Assembly: GCA_012934845.2 (NCBI GenBank)
Contig: WNNJ02001180.1
Location: 1-64,000, forward strand
Direction: 5' to 3'
DNA from: Pomphorhynchus laevis
Lineage: Eukaryota; Acanthocephala; Palaeacanthocephala; Echinorhynchida; Pomphorhynchidae
Length of the DNA: 64,000 nt
Translations under genes and position numbers: made by a program
The notes under the pieces: model-generated
Databases searched by the model: none
The model's input: the letters and a program-made list of their open reading frames with translations, nothing else
What the model was told of the DNA's origin: nothing
Shown here: one piece after another, positions 11,521 through 22,559 of the stretch
How the letters are laid out: every line of letters begins with the position of its first letter
How positions within the stretch are numbered: position 1 is the first letter of the stretch

Positions 11521-11748
11521 ATTATTTGTCAGTAGTTTTGAGTCTACCGGCAAAAAATTTCGACTGTCGAGAATTTAGTCGTAGGTTCAAACAAACAAGC
11601 TAAAACAAGCAAAAGCCATTTTTTGCAATGGATATAGTGACTAGTACATAGTGCTATTTAATTTATTTTTATTATAGTATTATTATTATTATCAAGTTCA
11701 GACTTAGCCATAAGGCTTTAAGCCGATCACACAATACAGAAAAAAAGA

Positions 11749-14715
11749 TCAACCAAATGGGTAGGTTAGAAAAGGTGACAAATCAGCCTGGACGTATATC
11801 CAACGTCGAACCCTGTTTTTGAAAGCGAGGAAATTGGTGATGGCAGCGATAGGTTCAGGCAAACTATTCCAAACATCTACTGCCCGTTCAGACAGTCTGT
11901 AAAATTTTCGCAGCTTACCCGGTAATTTTTTAAAAAGCATCTTACAATGGCCTCGCAATCTCGAATTATCTCGAAATCTAACTACACCCAAAGGAAAGCC
12001 ATCAGCTGAATGTACAATTTTCCAAAGTGTAATCAGATCAAGAAAAAGATACCGATACCTCACTGATAAAACGTTCAAACATCTTAATCTTGAAATAAAG
12101 CTTCCTTGACAACACATCCGAGAAGCTCGTCTCATTACACTTTCCAAGTTATTCAACTCACTCCTGGTCGTTGGAAAGGTTGCCTGTACACAATACTCAA
12201 GATGTGGTCTTACTAGGGCACAATAAAGTTTGGCGAAGATTTGCGGCGATAATTTTGCAAAAGTCATTTTTATGCAGTATAAGGCACGTATCGCTTTTAA
12301 CCGCGCGTGATCACTATTTGCTCTTGTCTTTAGCGATTCGTGAATTATCACTCCCAGGTCGGGATGTTCTGAGACTCGCTTGATTGAGTGTCCATTTATT
12401 TTGTAATCGAAATGAGTTTTATCTCTACCCAATCTGATCCATACACATTTTGTCGCGTTGAGTATCAAGCCAGTGCTATTACACCAAGTCCCGATACGGT
12501 TAAGGTCACATTGTAAAAATTCACAATCCGCCTCGTTTTGGGTTGTTGCCCATATTTTAACATCGTCAGCAAATGCCAGGTGAGGACACTTTAACCTTAG
12601 GAGTAGGTCATTCAAAAAGATGATAAAGAGAAGTGGACCTAGGACCGTGCCCTGAGGAACACCCGAATGAACACGTCGAGCTGTTGACAAAACTTCATCT
12701 AATCGCACAACGAATGATCGATCCTCGAGAAATGTCTTAATCCAGTTGCAAATTGTCGTAGGTACACCGTAATGACGTAGTAGTGAATCTAAACCAGCAT
12801 GTGGAACTCTATCAAAGGCCTTAGAGAAATCAAGAAATATTATATCAACTGTAAGACCCGAACTAAGAGCAGCTACCCAATGTTCGCGAGCATTCAACAG
12901 ATTAGTTAGGCACGAGCGACCAGGTCGGAAGCCGTGCTGAGAATCATCAAGAATTTGATATAAATTTAGATGTTCACGTATTCTCTTCGCAATGAGTCTC
13001 TCCATAATTTTAGAAATAACACTGGTAAGACTAATTGGTCTAAAATCTGAACAAGTTAGTGCCAACTGTTTCTTTGGAATAGGTACAACAATTGCCCTTT
13101 TCCAATCATCAGGAATCCACGAATACTGTAAGCTTCGATGAAATAGAGACGTAAGGCTTGGAGCAATAATGTGCGACAGAGTACGCAAAAGAAAAGGGGA
13201 TACACCATCTGGTCCTGCAGAGCCAAAACTATTTAATTTATGGAGTTCAGACTGAACTTCAATGACATTAATAGGAGATATTGGTAAGTTAGATTGTAAG
13301 TTGGGCGGGTACTGTATCTGGTCAATATTCGATTGCGAGGATGGAGATACTACAAAACTGCTTGCAAGAGCTTCCACAATAGCCTCCTTGTCAACTACAT
13401 CACCACTTTCTAAACGTACACAATTAATCGTAGAAGGTAGGATTCGACGATGTCTAACGTATGCCCAAAAACGTTTAGGTGACCTGTTAATGTCAGAAGC
13501 AATACCCTCTTCAAATGTTTTTCTTTTTGAGCGTTTTAGTTGGTTGCATAGATTGCGAAGAGTTTTGTACTCACGGTGCGTAACAGTGTTACGTTGAGAG
13601 ATTCGCCATAATCGATTTCTTTCCTTTATCGTAGTCTCCAACTCATTGTCGAACCACAATGGCGTTGTCGTCTTGTAAGCCCTATTTCTTATTGGTGCAA
13701 ACGTATCCGAAATGGTTATGAGGTTACTGGTCACTAACGATAAATGATCATCAATTGGAAGATCAGCAGATCCGAAGTTCAGCTGATGACTATAGAGTTG
13801 GAGATCTTCCACATTTACTCGATTCCAATTACGCTTTCCGATGCCACTGCACTTAGATCGTCGTTGTAAAGTGTGAGCAATCTGTACTGAAATCACACAA
13901 TGGTCACTGGTTCCTAAAGGAGACTCGAAATCAACTCTGATTACATCTTCAATGCGCTTGGTAAACCCAAGATCTAATATTGTCTCTGGTTGAGACGATA
14001 TACATGTTGGCTGATTAATATGTTGGATCAGGAGAAGCTCTGCCAGCAAGAATTCAGCAAGCTCGCAGTTTTCGACATTATAGTAATACCGGTTGTTACT
14101 AATCCAGTTAACTTGAGGAAGATTAAAATCCCCAATAAGGAAGAAATAATTTGAGGAGCAGAATGATCTTAACTGATTTTTCAGAAGATCTAACTGTGTA
14201 TGAACTGAGGGTGATCTGTATACGACGCAAATATCTATTGAACAATGAGTATCATTGACGCAGAATGACAATAACTCGAATGAATAGTGATCATCGCACA
14301 ATTCAGTAATCTTCGTAATTGATAAGGTGTTTTTAATATAAGCAGCAACACCCCCGCCACGACGACCTGCAACTCTATCTGCTCTCAAAAGTCGATACCC
14401 AGAGATAGCCATAAGGTCATCATTAATTTGATAATGAAGCCATGACTCAGAAATGCAAAACACGTCAAAATCTTTAAAAGATATAAACTGCTGCACTTCA
14501 GACAATTGAGCAGGTAAGCTTCTGATATTGGAGTAACCTACCACCAGAGGACATTCATTATTACATATTCTCTCTGAACAATTAGATGGCAACTTCCTTT
14601 CCAAACATATATCCACTAGATGTCCAATCATGGCGTTGTAAGGTCTAGAGAAAGATTGATCGATCTCCATCGAACTGCAGGACGCCACCTCACAACCCGA
14701 AAATTTCGAATGCAC
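11749..14715 (-). CDS. CR1-like ORF2, endonuclease-reverse transcriptase
   Basis: 988 residues, intact. Endonuclease domain (about 55-290): VGYSNIRSLPAQL, FCISESWL (catalytic Glu), ADRVAGRRGGGVAAYI, VVYRSPS, FFLIGDFNLPQVNW (catalytic Asp), ILDLGFT and GTSDHCVI (catalytic Asp-His). Reverse transcriptase (about 480-760): FRPISLTSVISKIMERL, DSQHGFRPGRSCLTNLL, FLDFSKAFDRVPH (motif A), SGVPQGTVLGPLLFIIFLND (motif B), LAFADDVKIW (motif C, FADD) and CNSTGLILNATKCV. The C-terminus has the usual LINE YRYLFLDLITLW and VDVWNSLPEPI blocks. The ATG at 14715 overlaps ORF1 by 88 bases in another frame, suggesting translation by reinitiation or frameshifting. All catalytic residues seen are present, so this protein could be functional. 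Confidence 0.88.
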   Translation of the reverse strand: MHSKFSGCEVASCSSMEIDQSFSRPYNAMIGHLVDICLERKLPSNCSERICNNECPLVVGYSNIRSLPAQLSEVQQFISFKDFDVFCISESWLHYQINDDLMAISGYRLLRADRVAGRRGGGVAAYIKNTLSITKITELCDDHYSFELLSFCVNDTHCSIDICVVYRSPSVHTQLDLLKNQLRSFCSSNYFFLIGDFNLPQVNWISNNRYYYNVENCELAEFLLAELLLIQHINQPTCISSQPETILDLGFTKRIEDVIRVDFESPLGTSDHCVISVQIAHTLQRRSKCSGIGKRNWNRVNVEDLQLYSHQLNFGSADLPIDDHLSLVTSNLITISDTFAPIRNRAYKTTTPLWFDNELETTIKERNRLWRISQRNTVTHREYKTLRNLCNQLKRSKRKTFEEGIASDINRSPKRFWAYVRHRRILPSTINCVRLESGDVVDKEAIVEALASSFVVSPSSQSNIDQIQYPPNLQSNLPISPINVIEVQSELHKLNSFGSAGPDGVSPFLLRTLSHIIAPSLTSLFHRSLQYSWIPDDWKRAIVVPIPKKQLALTCSDFRPISLTSVISKIMERLIAKRIREHLNLYQILDDSQHGFRPGRSCLTNLLNAREHWVAALSSGLTVDIIFLDFSKAFDRVPHAGLDSLLRHYGVPTTICNWIKTFLEDRSFVVRLDEVLSTARRVHSGVPQGTVLGPLLFIIFLNDLLLRLKCPHLAFADDVKIWATTQNEADCEFLQCDLNRIGTWCNSTGLILNATKCVWIRLGRDKTHFDYKINGHSIKRVSEHPDLGVIIHESLKTRANSDHARLKAIRALYCIKMTFAKLSPQIFAKLYCALVRPHLEYCVQATFPTTRSELNNLESVMRRASRMCCQGSFISRLRCLNVLSVRYRYLFLDLITLWKIVHSADGFPLGVVRFRDNSRLRGHCKMLFKKLPGKLRKFYRLSERAVDVWNSLPEPIAAITNFLAFKNRVRRWIYVQADLSPFLTYPFG

Positions 14716-15945
14716 AGATTCGATTCACCGTTTTGCAGCCTGTAATGAAGTTCCGCCTTGATATCCTTCAATTTTTGCCTGTCTTCGAGAGAAAGATCAC
14801 GTAAAATTCGTATTTTGTTACCTTTAAGTCGATAACCACGGTCTAAAAGACACTTTGCTTGCTCTGCCGATCCTAACACAACCTTTAGCAATCGTGATCT
14901 ATCGTTTTTCTTACCCAACCTATAGAGCTGCCTTACTAAAATAGACGATGCGACCTCTTCCTCACCTTTTTCGAGCAAATTAGAAAAGAACACACGTAAA
15001 CCGGCAATATCATCATCAAGCCGCTCCTGTGCACTTGAGGCTGATGACTCATCTAAACCCCAAATAAGTATGTTACAGCCCCTATTTAATGTATGATTGC
15101 GATCTGTGTGACTTTTATTATCAAAATACGTTTTTTTTGCTGAAAGAATCGCTGCCGTCACCACCCTCATCCGGTTTGCTTCTTGCGTCTCGCCCTTGTT
15201 CCATCTCATTTGAACAAATACACTTGAAAGCTGAGTGAACATTATCTATATCGACGTCTGTATCATTGTGTGAAGCTCGTTCATCGGTGACTCCAGTTAT
15301 ACCGATTTCATTGCGATAATCATTAATCACCGATATAGACGATACTTCGTAATTGTCCGATACCTTCAAAGCATCATTGTCCAGCGACACCGACGGCTCA
15401 CCACTAACAACCGATATTGACGACGCACTATTGCCTTCAAATTTCTTACTCAACGTTTGCATCACGCGTGAATTTGGATGACCTTTTTTCCAGATACGGG
15501 ATGAACTTGGTATTTCGCTATTTGTATTTTTAGTGTTCTGAACGTGAAACTCTTGAATGGGTATATCTTTATAGGTATCTGATTCGCCAGAACTTTGTAC
15601 TTCCCGATCGATGCAACTTTTTGAATATGTGTTCCTTTCCGAAGCATTTGTAGATATTTTCTCGTCACAATGGCCCTTCAAATGAATTAGCAAAGATGCG
15701 CAGCAGTACCCACAGTAAAATGATTTATTCGATAGCGCAGATTTCTTTTCCTCCGGAAACGATACACTTGTCCACACACTACAATCTTCACTAGAACATT
15801 GAATCTGATGATCCACAAACTTTGTTGCAATAGCTCGCTTTGTAGTCTTCCTCTGTTTGACCATGATGTTTGATATTGGTTCTTCGGTATAATTGGAACC
15901 AATAGTTGTATGTTTATAAGAATTGTAATTCAAAATAATTGACAT
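14628..15945 (-). pseudogene. CR1-like ORF1, PHD-like zinc finger and C-terminal helical domain, one frameshift
   Basis: First ORF of the CR1-like element. Segment 15945-15121 carries a cysteine-rich finger (CSSEDCSVW ... FYCGYC) like the PHD-type finger found in many CR1 ORF1 proteins, followed by a Ser/Thr-rich linker. Segment 15242-14628 carries the conserved C-terminal block: NILIWGLDESSA, RLYRLG-like region, KIRILRDLSLEDRQKLKDI and SNLCIRNFRVV. The two frames meet near an eight-T run at about 15128-15135 (FSKKNVF end versus LSAKKTYF continuation), a likely single-base slip. The protein presumably binds element RNA. Whether the slip is a real lesion or a sequencing or polymerase artefact cannot be judged here. 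Confidence 0.75.
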
Positions 15946-16003
15946 TAAATGTTAATAATAACAATGAATTCATGAAATAAACTGATGATGTCGCACCTCA
16001 CCC

Positions 16004-17190
16004 AGGACTTGGAAGAAATATACAAAATTTCAAATATTAAATTCATCAAAAAACCAGGACAGAATATCATGATTGCGTTCTTCAATACTTAGGAAAAAAC
16101 ACTAAAATTCTTGCTAATAGCACCTCCAACCAATTCTCAGGGTCAATCTGAGATTTACTCATATTGGTACCGACGATTTAATTTCCGCCCATTGTGACCG
16201 TTATGGATTTGGAGTCATTGGGGTCCACGTGCATTGACCCTCAAATATGCGGTACATATGTTTACAGCGACTATGAAGATATACCCTGTAGTAGGTCAAC
16301 GCTACGCCCAAACGCATAGAGACCATCCTGCTTGGTCAAAAAAATTGTCTTTAAAATTTACAGAGCCAGACACACTCGGACGGACCCAAGCATTATTCGT
16401 TTCGAAGTATTGCTTGTAAACCCCAAGCAGAATTAAATAATGCTGAGATTCTTAAAATAATTGACATTAAACACTCAGGGATAATAAATCAAGCTGAATT
16501 CATGATAATAAAACTGATGATGTCGCACCTCACCCACGACAGCTGAAGTTTCTGTTTCTAACAATGGACAGTGTCGGCTAACTTTAATTATTTAAAACTA
16601 CAAAAAATGGAAAGCAATGGGTTAAGCGGGCATCGGAAAATTAAGATACTCTCACTGGCCCAGCTGAAAATGGTAGTCTGGCTGCTGTGTCCGGTAGTTG
16701 GAAGGGCAATGTTCCATCTACTGGCTCCAGCTAGTCGACCTGCCGTCTCGCCCGTGAAACAACGCAATGAGAAGTAGTCAATATCCGTTTTCTCTAAACA
16801 TTCTTCAGTGGAATTTGGAAGGTGCCTCTGCTCTTCGTCTTATATCTGGTCGATATGCAGATGTAATAGTCGTTCAGGAATCTAAATTATTCGTTTACTC
16901 CAGGATATTACTCGATTTATATCAATGTATATAACCGCCCAATTTACTCCGTATATCACCCTACCATACTTATATTATTCTCAAGGTCTTGTAACCTTAG
17001 TTAATAGCTCGTTAGGGTAATCCCTCCTACTAAATACTCTTGTCCGGCCCTTCCGTATTTGGCTAGAACACGATGCAAGGACGGTAAACGCAGTAGCATA
17101 GCAAATATAAATATTCGACAAGAGGAGATTCACAAGAACCGTGACCTCTTGGATCGGATATTGGAAAGCGGCTATAACATGATCGGATGA
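16004..17190 (+). mobile_element. degenerate LINE-A-like copy
   Basis: Contains ORF1-like remnants (HPAWSKK-type knuckle near 16335, CDRYGFGVIGVH near 16197) and endonuclease remnants at 16790-17185 (ACATTCTTCAGTGGAAT, as in LINE-A ORF2 start, and CAAGAACCGTGACCT). Frames are heavily broken. A CR1-like 5' piece sits inside at 16455-16540. Confidence 0.6.
16455..16540 (-). repeat. second copy of CR1-like 5' leader
   Basis: CTGATGATGTCGCACCTCAC and AATTGACATTAAA repeat the leader of the CR1-like element (15940-16003) about 530 bases away in the same orientation; a small truncated or duplicated leader. Confidence 0.6.
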
Positions 17191-17194
17191 TCAT

Positions 17195-17880
17195 CTTTGA
17201 CAAAGTCTTGGAATCGATTTTCAAAGGAATCATGCATCAACTTTAGTTTTTCCGCATATTCATACGTGTTTTTCTTTTTCTTAGAAATTTACTCTGCTCT
17301 TTCAAATGTGGAAAGTGGCTAAAATCTTGATTTTTTAGCTGAGCTATAAAAAGCTTTAATTTCATTTTAATGTTACGATAGATTTAACTAGACTAGAAAA
17401 TAACATGTTTTACCCCGTAGTCTCAAATTCAACTCGTTGAGATGACTGGTTATATCGATCAAAAATGCGAAATCAAACAGCCACTTATCATTTATCAATA
17501 AATCTCTTTTAATCGGCAGCTCATTGTTATTTTTAAGAAAATCATGAATTTCATTTTTAAGTTTCCAGAACCTGCAGACTTCCAGAACCTGTTTTTCAGA
17601 ACTTAAAAAATAAGGTTTTTCAATATGAAGATTCTTGTTGTATGATGCAGTGATATTTTAGTAGGGAATGGTTCAAATTTCTTCAAGCAAAGTTACAACT
17701 CCCACCCACCATAGCAGATGCACTATCAGTGCACACGCTTACCAAAATCAACATTCATATTTTCTAGGCATGACTTTACTTTGTTAAATATATCTAATCC
17801 TCCTGTTTTCCCGTGCATCGATTATAAGCTTAGAAGCGTATTTGAAATTGATATGTGTTACTAACTTTATTATTGTTATA
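17195..17880 (-). mobile_element. hAT transposase fragment
   Basis: Minus-strand frames read FDFAFLIDITSHLNELNLRL, LKNEIHDFLKNN and, further on, a CTDSASAMVG-like segment. These are C-terminal and central blocks of hAT transposases of the GTF2IRD2/ZBED-like type (compare the copy at 61.8 kb). Frames are broken; no terminal repeats recognised. It directly precedes the LTR-like hairpin at 17883. Confidence 0.6.
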
Positions 17881-17882
17881 GA

Positions 17883-17945
17883 TGTGCTGAATAAAACCTC
17901 TTCGGTTTAGTAAATTATCTGCGATACGGCAATTTATTCAGCACA
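17883..17945 (+). promoter_or_regulatory. LTR 3'-end hairpin with AATAAA in the stem, element A
   Basis: TGTGCTGAATAAA (17883-17895) and its exact reverse complement TTTATTCAGCACA (17933-17945) enclose 37 bases. The left arm contains the polyadenylation signal AATAAA and the right arm ends in CA, as an LTR end does. Element B has the same design with different arm sequence at 21380-21425. Confidence 0.6.
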
Positions 17946-18031
17946 TTGAAAGATGTGCACACCGGAACAATCAAGTGTGGATTTCGATCGGAGCTTGAAC
18001 TCACTGATCCACAGAACTCACACAGTGCGAG

Positions 18032-18955
18032 TTGAGCGATTCGATACTCTTACTGATGACCCAAGAAAGTCAGAGGAAATATAAGCTATGGAAAATAAAT
18101 TTCAATTATTGCATTACCACTCTTCCCGATGACGTAAATAAACTAGAACATCTCATGATGCACATCGGGACATATACGTATGAACTGGTCGAGGACATGA
18201 CATATTTTACAGGTGGTATCGCTACACTTGATCGCATTTACGTAAATAAACCTAACGAAGTACTAGCCCGACATTTACTCTCAACCCGCACTCAACGGTC
18301 CGGCAAAGATATTGATACATTCGTACAGGCCCTCGGGTTATTGGCACGAGACTGTAATTTCAAAAACTCCACAGCCGATGAAATCAGGAGTGATTACATA
18401 CGGGATTCATTTATCCGCGGTCTTCGTTTAGACAAAATACGTCAATGACTACTGGAAAGTGATGAAATAAATTTGAACCGAGCATTGGATGTAGCCAAAT
18501 CGTTTAAAACAGCACAGCAAAGTATGTCACTCTATCACAAATCAGAGTCTGAGTATTTGGACACTAATGACAGAGTAGCCTCAGTTATGTCATCCGAACC
18601 TTTATCAGTCGATGATCCTAATACCACGTCACATTATTCGAATCGTATTAGCATAATCAGACAAACCACGAGACGTGATAGATGTTTCTTTTGTGAGGGA
18701 GAGAGACATAATCGAGCGCTTTGTCCTTCAAAGAATGTATCATGTAACAAATGCGGGAAAACTGGTCACTTCGCCAGAGTCTGTCAATCGAGGAGTAATA
18801 CTACAAGCTCAGCATCCGCGGTGTTACTGTCAACCATGAACATCCCTGGTAAACATCCCACCAAAGTGCCTTTATTTATCGGAAAGATAAAGTTCAATGC
18901 GCTCATTGACACTAGGAGTTCGTTAAATTTTATCGACGATTCTGTAACGTCCTAA
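18032..18955 (+). pseudogene. element A gag and protease region, broken
   Basis: Two frame segments separated by a TGA at 18446-18448. The first (138 residues) is a retrotransposon gag capsid-like domain (LWKINFNYCITTLPDD, DSFIRGLRL). The second (160 residues) carries two zinc knuckles, CFFCEGERHNRALC and CNKCGKTGHFARVC, followed by a protease-like strand ALIDTRSSLNFID. In active aspartic proteases of this family this site reads DTGSS, so the Gly is replaced by Arg, which should abolish activity. The same order is intact in element B. Confidence 0.75.
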
Positions 18956-19197
18956 CTCGGTCTCAAAGTGCTTCCATCCTATACTAACGTATATCTGGCA
19001 TCAGATATGACCAAACGTGTTCAAGGTCGATGCTTGATTTTGTTATGGAGGGTTATCGATATGTCCAGATTGAGTTCTTTGTCCTGCCTCGATTGCGTGC
19101 CGACCTTATACTCGGACTTCCATTTCTGAGCAGGCACAATAGTCTGTAGTTTCAGTTTGCTGGCTCCTTATCTAATTTCCAATTAACTGCAGCTGCA

Positions 19198-21030
19198 TTG
19201 GATCACGTTCGACTGCCGTTACTTTTCCGAAATCTTACTCCTGACGTGAAACCTGTCACAACGAAAAGCAGGAAGTACAACCGATCTGATCAGGAACTAC
19301 ACAGCATGTTATCCAAGGGAATAATAGAGGATAGTGTATCTCAATGGAGAGCGCAAATTGTCTTAGTACCCCGCAAAACTGGTCAAAGACGATTAGTCGA
19401 TTTCTCTCGGACAATAAATCGTTACACTCAGCCTGATGCATATCCTCTTCCACTCATATCTGACATGGTGAATGAGATATCCAAAGGTGTATATTTTTCA
19501 GTCTTGGATCTACAGGAGACTTATTATCAAATCGATATAGATCCATCTAAGCGTTACCTCCCTGCTTTTGAAGGATGTGGGCAGCTGTACCAATTTCGCA
19601 AGATACATATGGGCGTTACTAATGGTGTTTCTTCGTTTCAAAGGTATATGAACAATTTTATAACGAAAACAAATTACAAAATGTTTACTCATATCTTGAC
19701 GACATTATAATCTGTGGCACCACCCACCCTTGATTAACATGACACCAACTTAAAAAGTTTCAACATGCTGCCCAGACTCGAACTAAACCATTCTAAATGT
19801 AAATACAGATTGACAAATATACGTTCACTTGGTTACGAAATAAGCCACAACATACTAAGACCAGATCCAACAAGGTTTTCCGCCCTCTACGATCTTAAAA
19901 TTCCATCAAATCAAGCCTCATTAGAACGACTGTTGGGTTTCTACGCATATTATAGTCGGTGGATAAAAACCTTTTCGACTAAAATAGCTCCACTCACATC
20001 ACATCATGTCAACTTTTCCTTGAAAGACGAAGCAAAAATAGCTGTGGAATACCTCCGAAATGAGATAGTGAACGCTGCAATTCATACTATAGATGAAACC
20101 ATACCTTTTGTTATGGAAACCGATGCGTCCGACACGGCTATTAGTGCAACTTTATTACAAAAGAATCGTCCAGTAGCATTCTTTTCTCGAACTTTGAACC
20201 TTAATGACAGAAGTCATCACATAATAGAAAAGGAAGCCTATGTAATCGTGGAAGCTGTACTAAACTGGAAACACTATCTCATTCCCCGTGAATTTTTGCT
20301 AATCACCGATCAGAAATCTGTTTCATTCATGTTCAACCACGAAAGCCGTGACAAAATTAAGAATGAGAAAATAGCTAGATGGCGTATGGATATGTCTAAT
20401 TATCAATATGATATTAAGTACCGTCATGGATCAAGTAATGTCTGCCGCTCTTATATCTCGAGATATATGCGCTTCCACTACCGACACAAGAATTCTCAAA
20501 GAAATACACACTAGCCTCTTACATCCAGGGATTACTATAATGTTTAATTACGTCCGCAGTCAAAACCGACCATATTCAATAGAAGATGTACGGTCCTTCA
20601 CATCGTCTTGTGAAGTATGTTGTCGCATCAAGCGGCGTTTTGTGATATGTCTGCCCAAACAATTATTGACTGCTTGACACTTATATTTTCCTTGTGGGTA
20701 TCCGTCCTTCATTCATTCTGATCGCGGCGCCGCTTTCTAATCTCGACATCTGAAGAAGTGGTTAACCGATCAAGGGATATGTAGCAGTTCCATCACTCCA
20801 TTACATCCCCAGGGAAATTCTCAATGCGAACGCTTCAATGGCATTATTTGGAAACCTATTCTACTGGGAATAGAGACAGATTGTCTTCACTTACGGCACT
20901 GGGAAAGAAAGATTACCTCGCACTTGCTGCTATACATAGTATCTTATGCACCGCTACGAATACTACACATCACCTACGTTTCTTGGTGTTTCCCAGAAAA
21001 ACTTTTGTATCGCCAAAGCTACCTGATTAG
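19198..21030 (+). pseudogene. element A pol (RT, RNase H, integrase), broken
   Basis: 19198-19710: RT fingers and palm, with KGIIEDSVSQWRAQIVLVPR, DAYPLPLISDMV and FSVLDLQETYYQIDI (motif A Asp present). A frameshift near 19700 precedes the YLDD-type motif C, which is not readable. 19765-20514: RT thumb and RNase H, with LGFYAYYSRWIKTFSTKIAP, METDASDTAISATLL and FFSRTLNLNDRSHH. 20408-20677: integrase zinc-binding region, LLHPGITIMFNYV and SSCEVCCRIKRR (HHCC type). After 20680 integrase core remnants are in mixed frames. Presumably inactive. Confidence 0.75.
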
Positions 21031-21217
21031 TTAACACCTCCTAATCGGGTGTTACTTAAACGACTTAACAAGCAGTTGAAGTATGAGCCTTCGGTTGATG
21101 AAGTCGAGCTACTAGACACAAATCATCTTTGGAAGTCTTCAAATGCCTCAAGGAAGGTTAATGCAGAATATAGACTCAAAATCTTGCTTTAACTGGGCGT
21201 TCAACCGATCAACAGTC

Positions 21218-21424
21218 TGTACACCTCCGGAGAGGGCATGGGATAATGAAGCAACAGAAAACAAAGTATCTACTTATGCTGCAGACTGGGAGAACGAAGC
21301 AACATGATACAAAGTATCTACTTATGCTGGAGACCTTCTGATATGACATTATAACTATAAACGTTTTGTTTGTTCTAGATTGTCAAATAAAGCCATCTTT
21401 TGGTTTACGTCAATTTATTTGACA
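21218..21424 (+). repeat. putative 5' LTR of element B
   Basis: Starts TGTACACCTCCGG and ends TTTGACA, giving TG...CA termini and about 207 bases. It contains a degenerate 50-55 base tandem duplication (AAAGTATCTACTTATGCTG at about 21263 and 21311) and AATAAA at 21386-21391. No 3' LTR survives to confirm it, so the 5' boundary is inferred. Confidence 0.5.
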
Positions 21425-21425
21425 A
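21380..21425 (+). promoter_or_regulatory. LTR 3'-end hairpin with AATAAA in the stem, element B
   Basis: TTGTCAAATAAA (21380-21391) and exact reverse complement TTTATTTGACAA (21414-21425), 22-base loop. Comparable in design and position to 17883-17945, with compensatory changes in both arms. Confidence 0.65.
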
Positions 21426-22559
21426 TTGGTGACTATGGAGAAGTTCCTCAAACCAGAACAGTTGGCTCTCGAACCAGATACTCTTGACGCAGCCACTCTA
21501 TGGACACATTGGAAAAGACGATTTGCAAAGTTCCTGAACAGCATCGTAGACTTACCTGCTGATTCACGTTTGGACATCCTTGTCAATCACGTGTCAACTA
21601 CGGTCTATCGACATATCGAATCTGCAACAACTTACGATGATGCCATCTCAATGCTAGAGGCTCTGTTTATTAAGAAGAAAAGTCAAATATTCACACGATA
21701 CAAGCTGCTCACACATCGACAAACCGACGAGCAATCGATCGATCAATTCATCCTCAACTTACAAACGCTCAGTCGAGATTGTGAATTTCAAGCAGTTACT
21801 TCGATCGAGCATCGTGACTTAGTGATTCGCGACGCATTTGTTAGTGGGTTGCGCTCAACGCATATACGGCAACACCTATTGAAAAGCAAGGATCTTAGTG
21901 ATATCGAAGCGTTTGATCGAGCACGCACACTTGAAAGTGCACAATTGCAAGCATCCGCGTACAACTGTCCACCTGATATGTCCGTATCGTCAATTCAAGC
22001 TCAAGATGACGCAACATGCAGTACTGTTGATAACAAGATAACGGATGTCAGTATGTCCAAACAGTGCTATTTCTGTGGCAGGCAGTACCATCATCGCAGC
22101 AAATGTCCAGCAAGAAATGCAGATTGTCGACAATGTGGCAAACGTGGCCATTTTGCTTATGTGTGTAAGTCATCCAAACGTCCTCGTGTTAACGCAATGA
22201 CTGAAGATTCGGAGTTTGAGGCTGTTGGCGTTATGCTCGCTTGTATAAATAACGACCTAAGACGTTCGATCGTAAACATTAAGGTAAATGATCATAATAT
22301 GAGAGCGTTGATTGACACCGGGAGTTCGACGAATTTTATAAATGCTTCAGTTGCAAAGAGGTTGAGATTGACTACACATTCATGTCACAATGTCATAACG
22401 ATGGCCGCCACAGACAAATCGTCTACTGTTAAGAAATATTGCCTTGCAAACGCGATTATTCAAGGACGAACGTATCATGACGTTAAGTTTCTAGCCTTCC
22501 ATGCTTGTGTTGTGATGTCATGTTGGGACATTCCTTTCTATCCGGATTCAAAACCGTGA
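21426..22559 (+). CDS. element B gag-protease
   Basis: 377 residues uninterrupted. About 1-150: gag capsid-like domain (LWTHWKRRFAKFLNS, LEALFIKKKSQIFTRYKL, RDAFVSGLRSTHIRQHLL). About 215-250: two CCHC-type zinc knuckles, CYFCGRQYHHRSKC and CRQCGKRGHFAYVC, which bind RNA. About 295-310: aspartic protease active-site strand ALIDTGSSTNFI, intact, unlike element A's DTRSS. The last residues diverge where the frame shifts into the next segment at about 22505. Structural and maturation proteins of an LTR retrotransposon; probably decayed with the rest of the element, though this part could still be translated. Confidence 0.8.
   Translation: MVTMEKFLKPEQLALEPDTLDAATLWTHWKRRFAKFLNSIVDLPADSRLDILVNHVSTTVYRHIESATTYDDAISMLEALFIKKKSQIFTRYKLLTHRQTDEQSIDQFILNLQTLSRDCEFQAVTSIEHRDLVIRDAFVSGLRSTHIRQHLLKSKDLSDIEAFDRARTLESAQLQASAYNCPPDMSVSSIQAQDDATCSTVDNKITDVSMSKQCYFCGRQYHHRSKCPARNADCRQCGKRGHFAYVCKSSKRPRVNAMTEDSEFEAVGVMLACINNDLRRSIVNIKVNDHNMRALIDTGSSTNFINASVAKRLRLTTHSCHNVITMAATDKSSTVKKYCLANAIIQGRTYHDVKFLAFHACVVMSCWDIPFYPDSKP

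Larger units (their letters stand above)
11640..16003 (-). mobile_element. CR1-like non-LTR retrotransposon, nearly complete
   Basis: Two overlapping ORFs on the minus strand, a 5' leader reaching about 16003 and a short repetitive 3' tail (GATAATAATAATAAT on the minus strand near 11680) typical of CR1/L2-group LINEs, which lack poly(A). ORF2 is uninterrupted for 988 residues; ORF1 has a single frameshift. Far better preserved than the neighbouring LINE-A copies. It appears inserted next to or within degenerate LINE-A-like sequence that resumes at about 16010. Confidence 0.85.
17883..21210 (+). mobile_element. gypsy-type LTR retrotransposon A, decayed
   Basis: Gag, protease, RT, RNase H and integrase-like segments in gypsy order, all on the plus strand, preceded by an LTR-end remnant. 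Stops and frameshifts occur throughout, and no matching 3' LTR was found: element B's LTR begins at about 21218. Related to, but clearly different from, element B. Confidence 0.75.

Noticed and set aside
15940-16540. CTGATGA followed by TGTCG/CGACA hairpin as a ribozyme
   Set aside because: No GAAA after the hairpin; the segment is simply the CR1-like leader.
18900-18955. Element A protease as active enzyme
   Set aside because: Active-site DTGSS reads DTRSS and a stop follows shortly.
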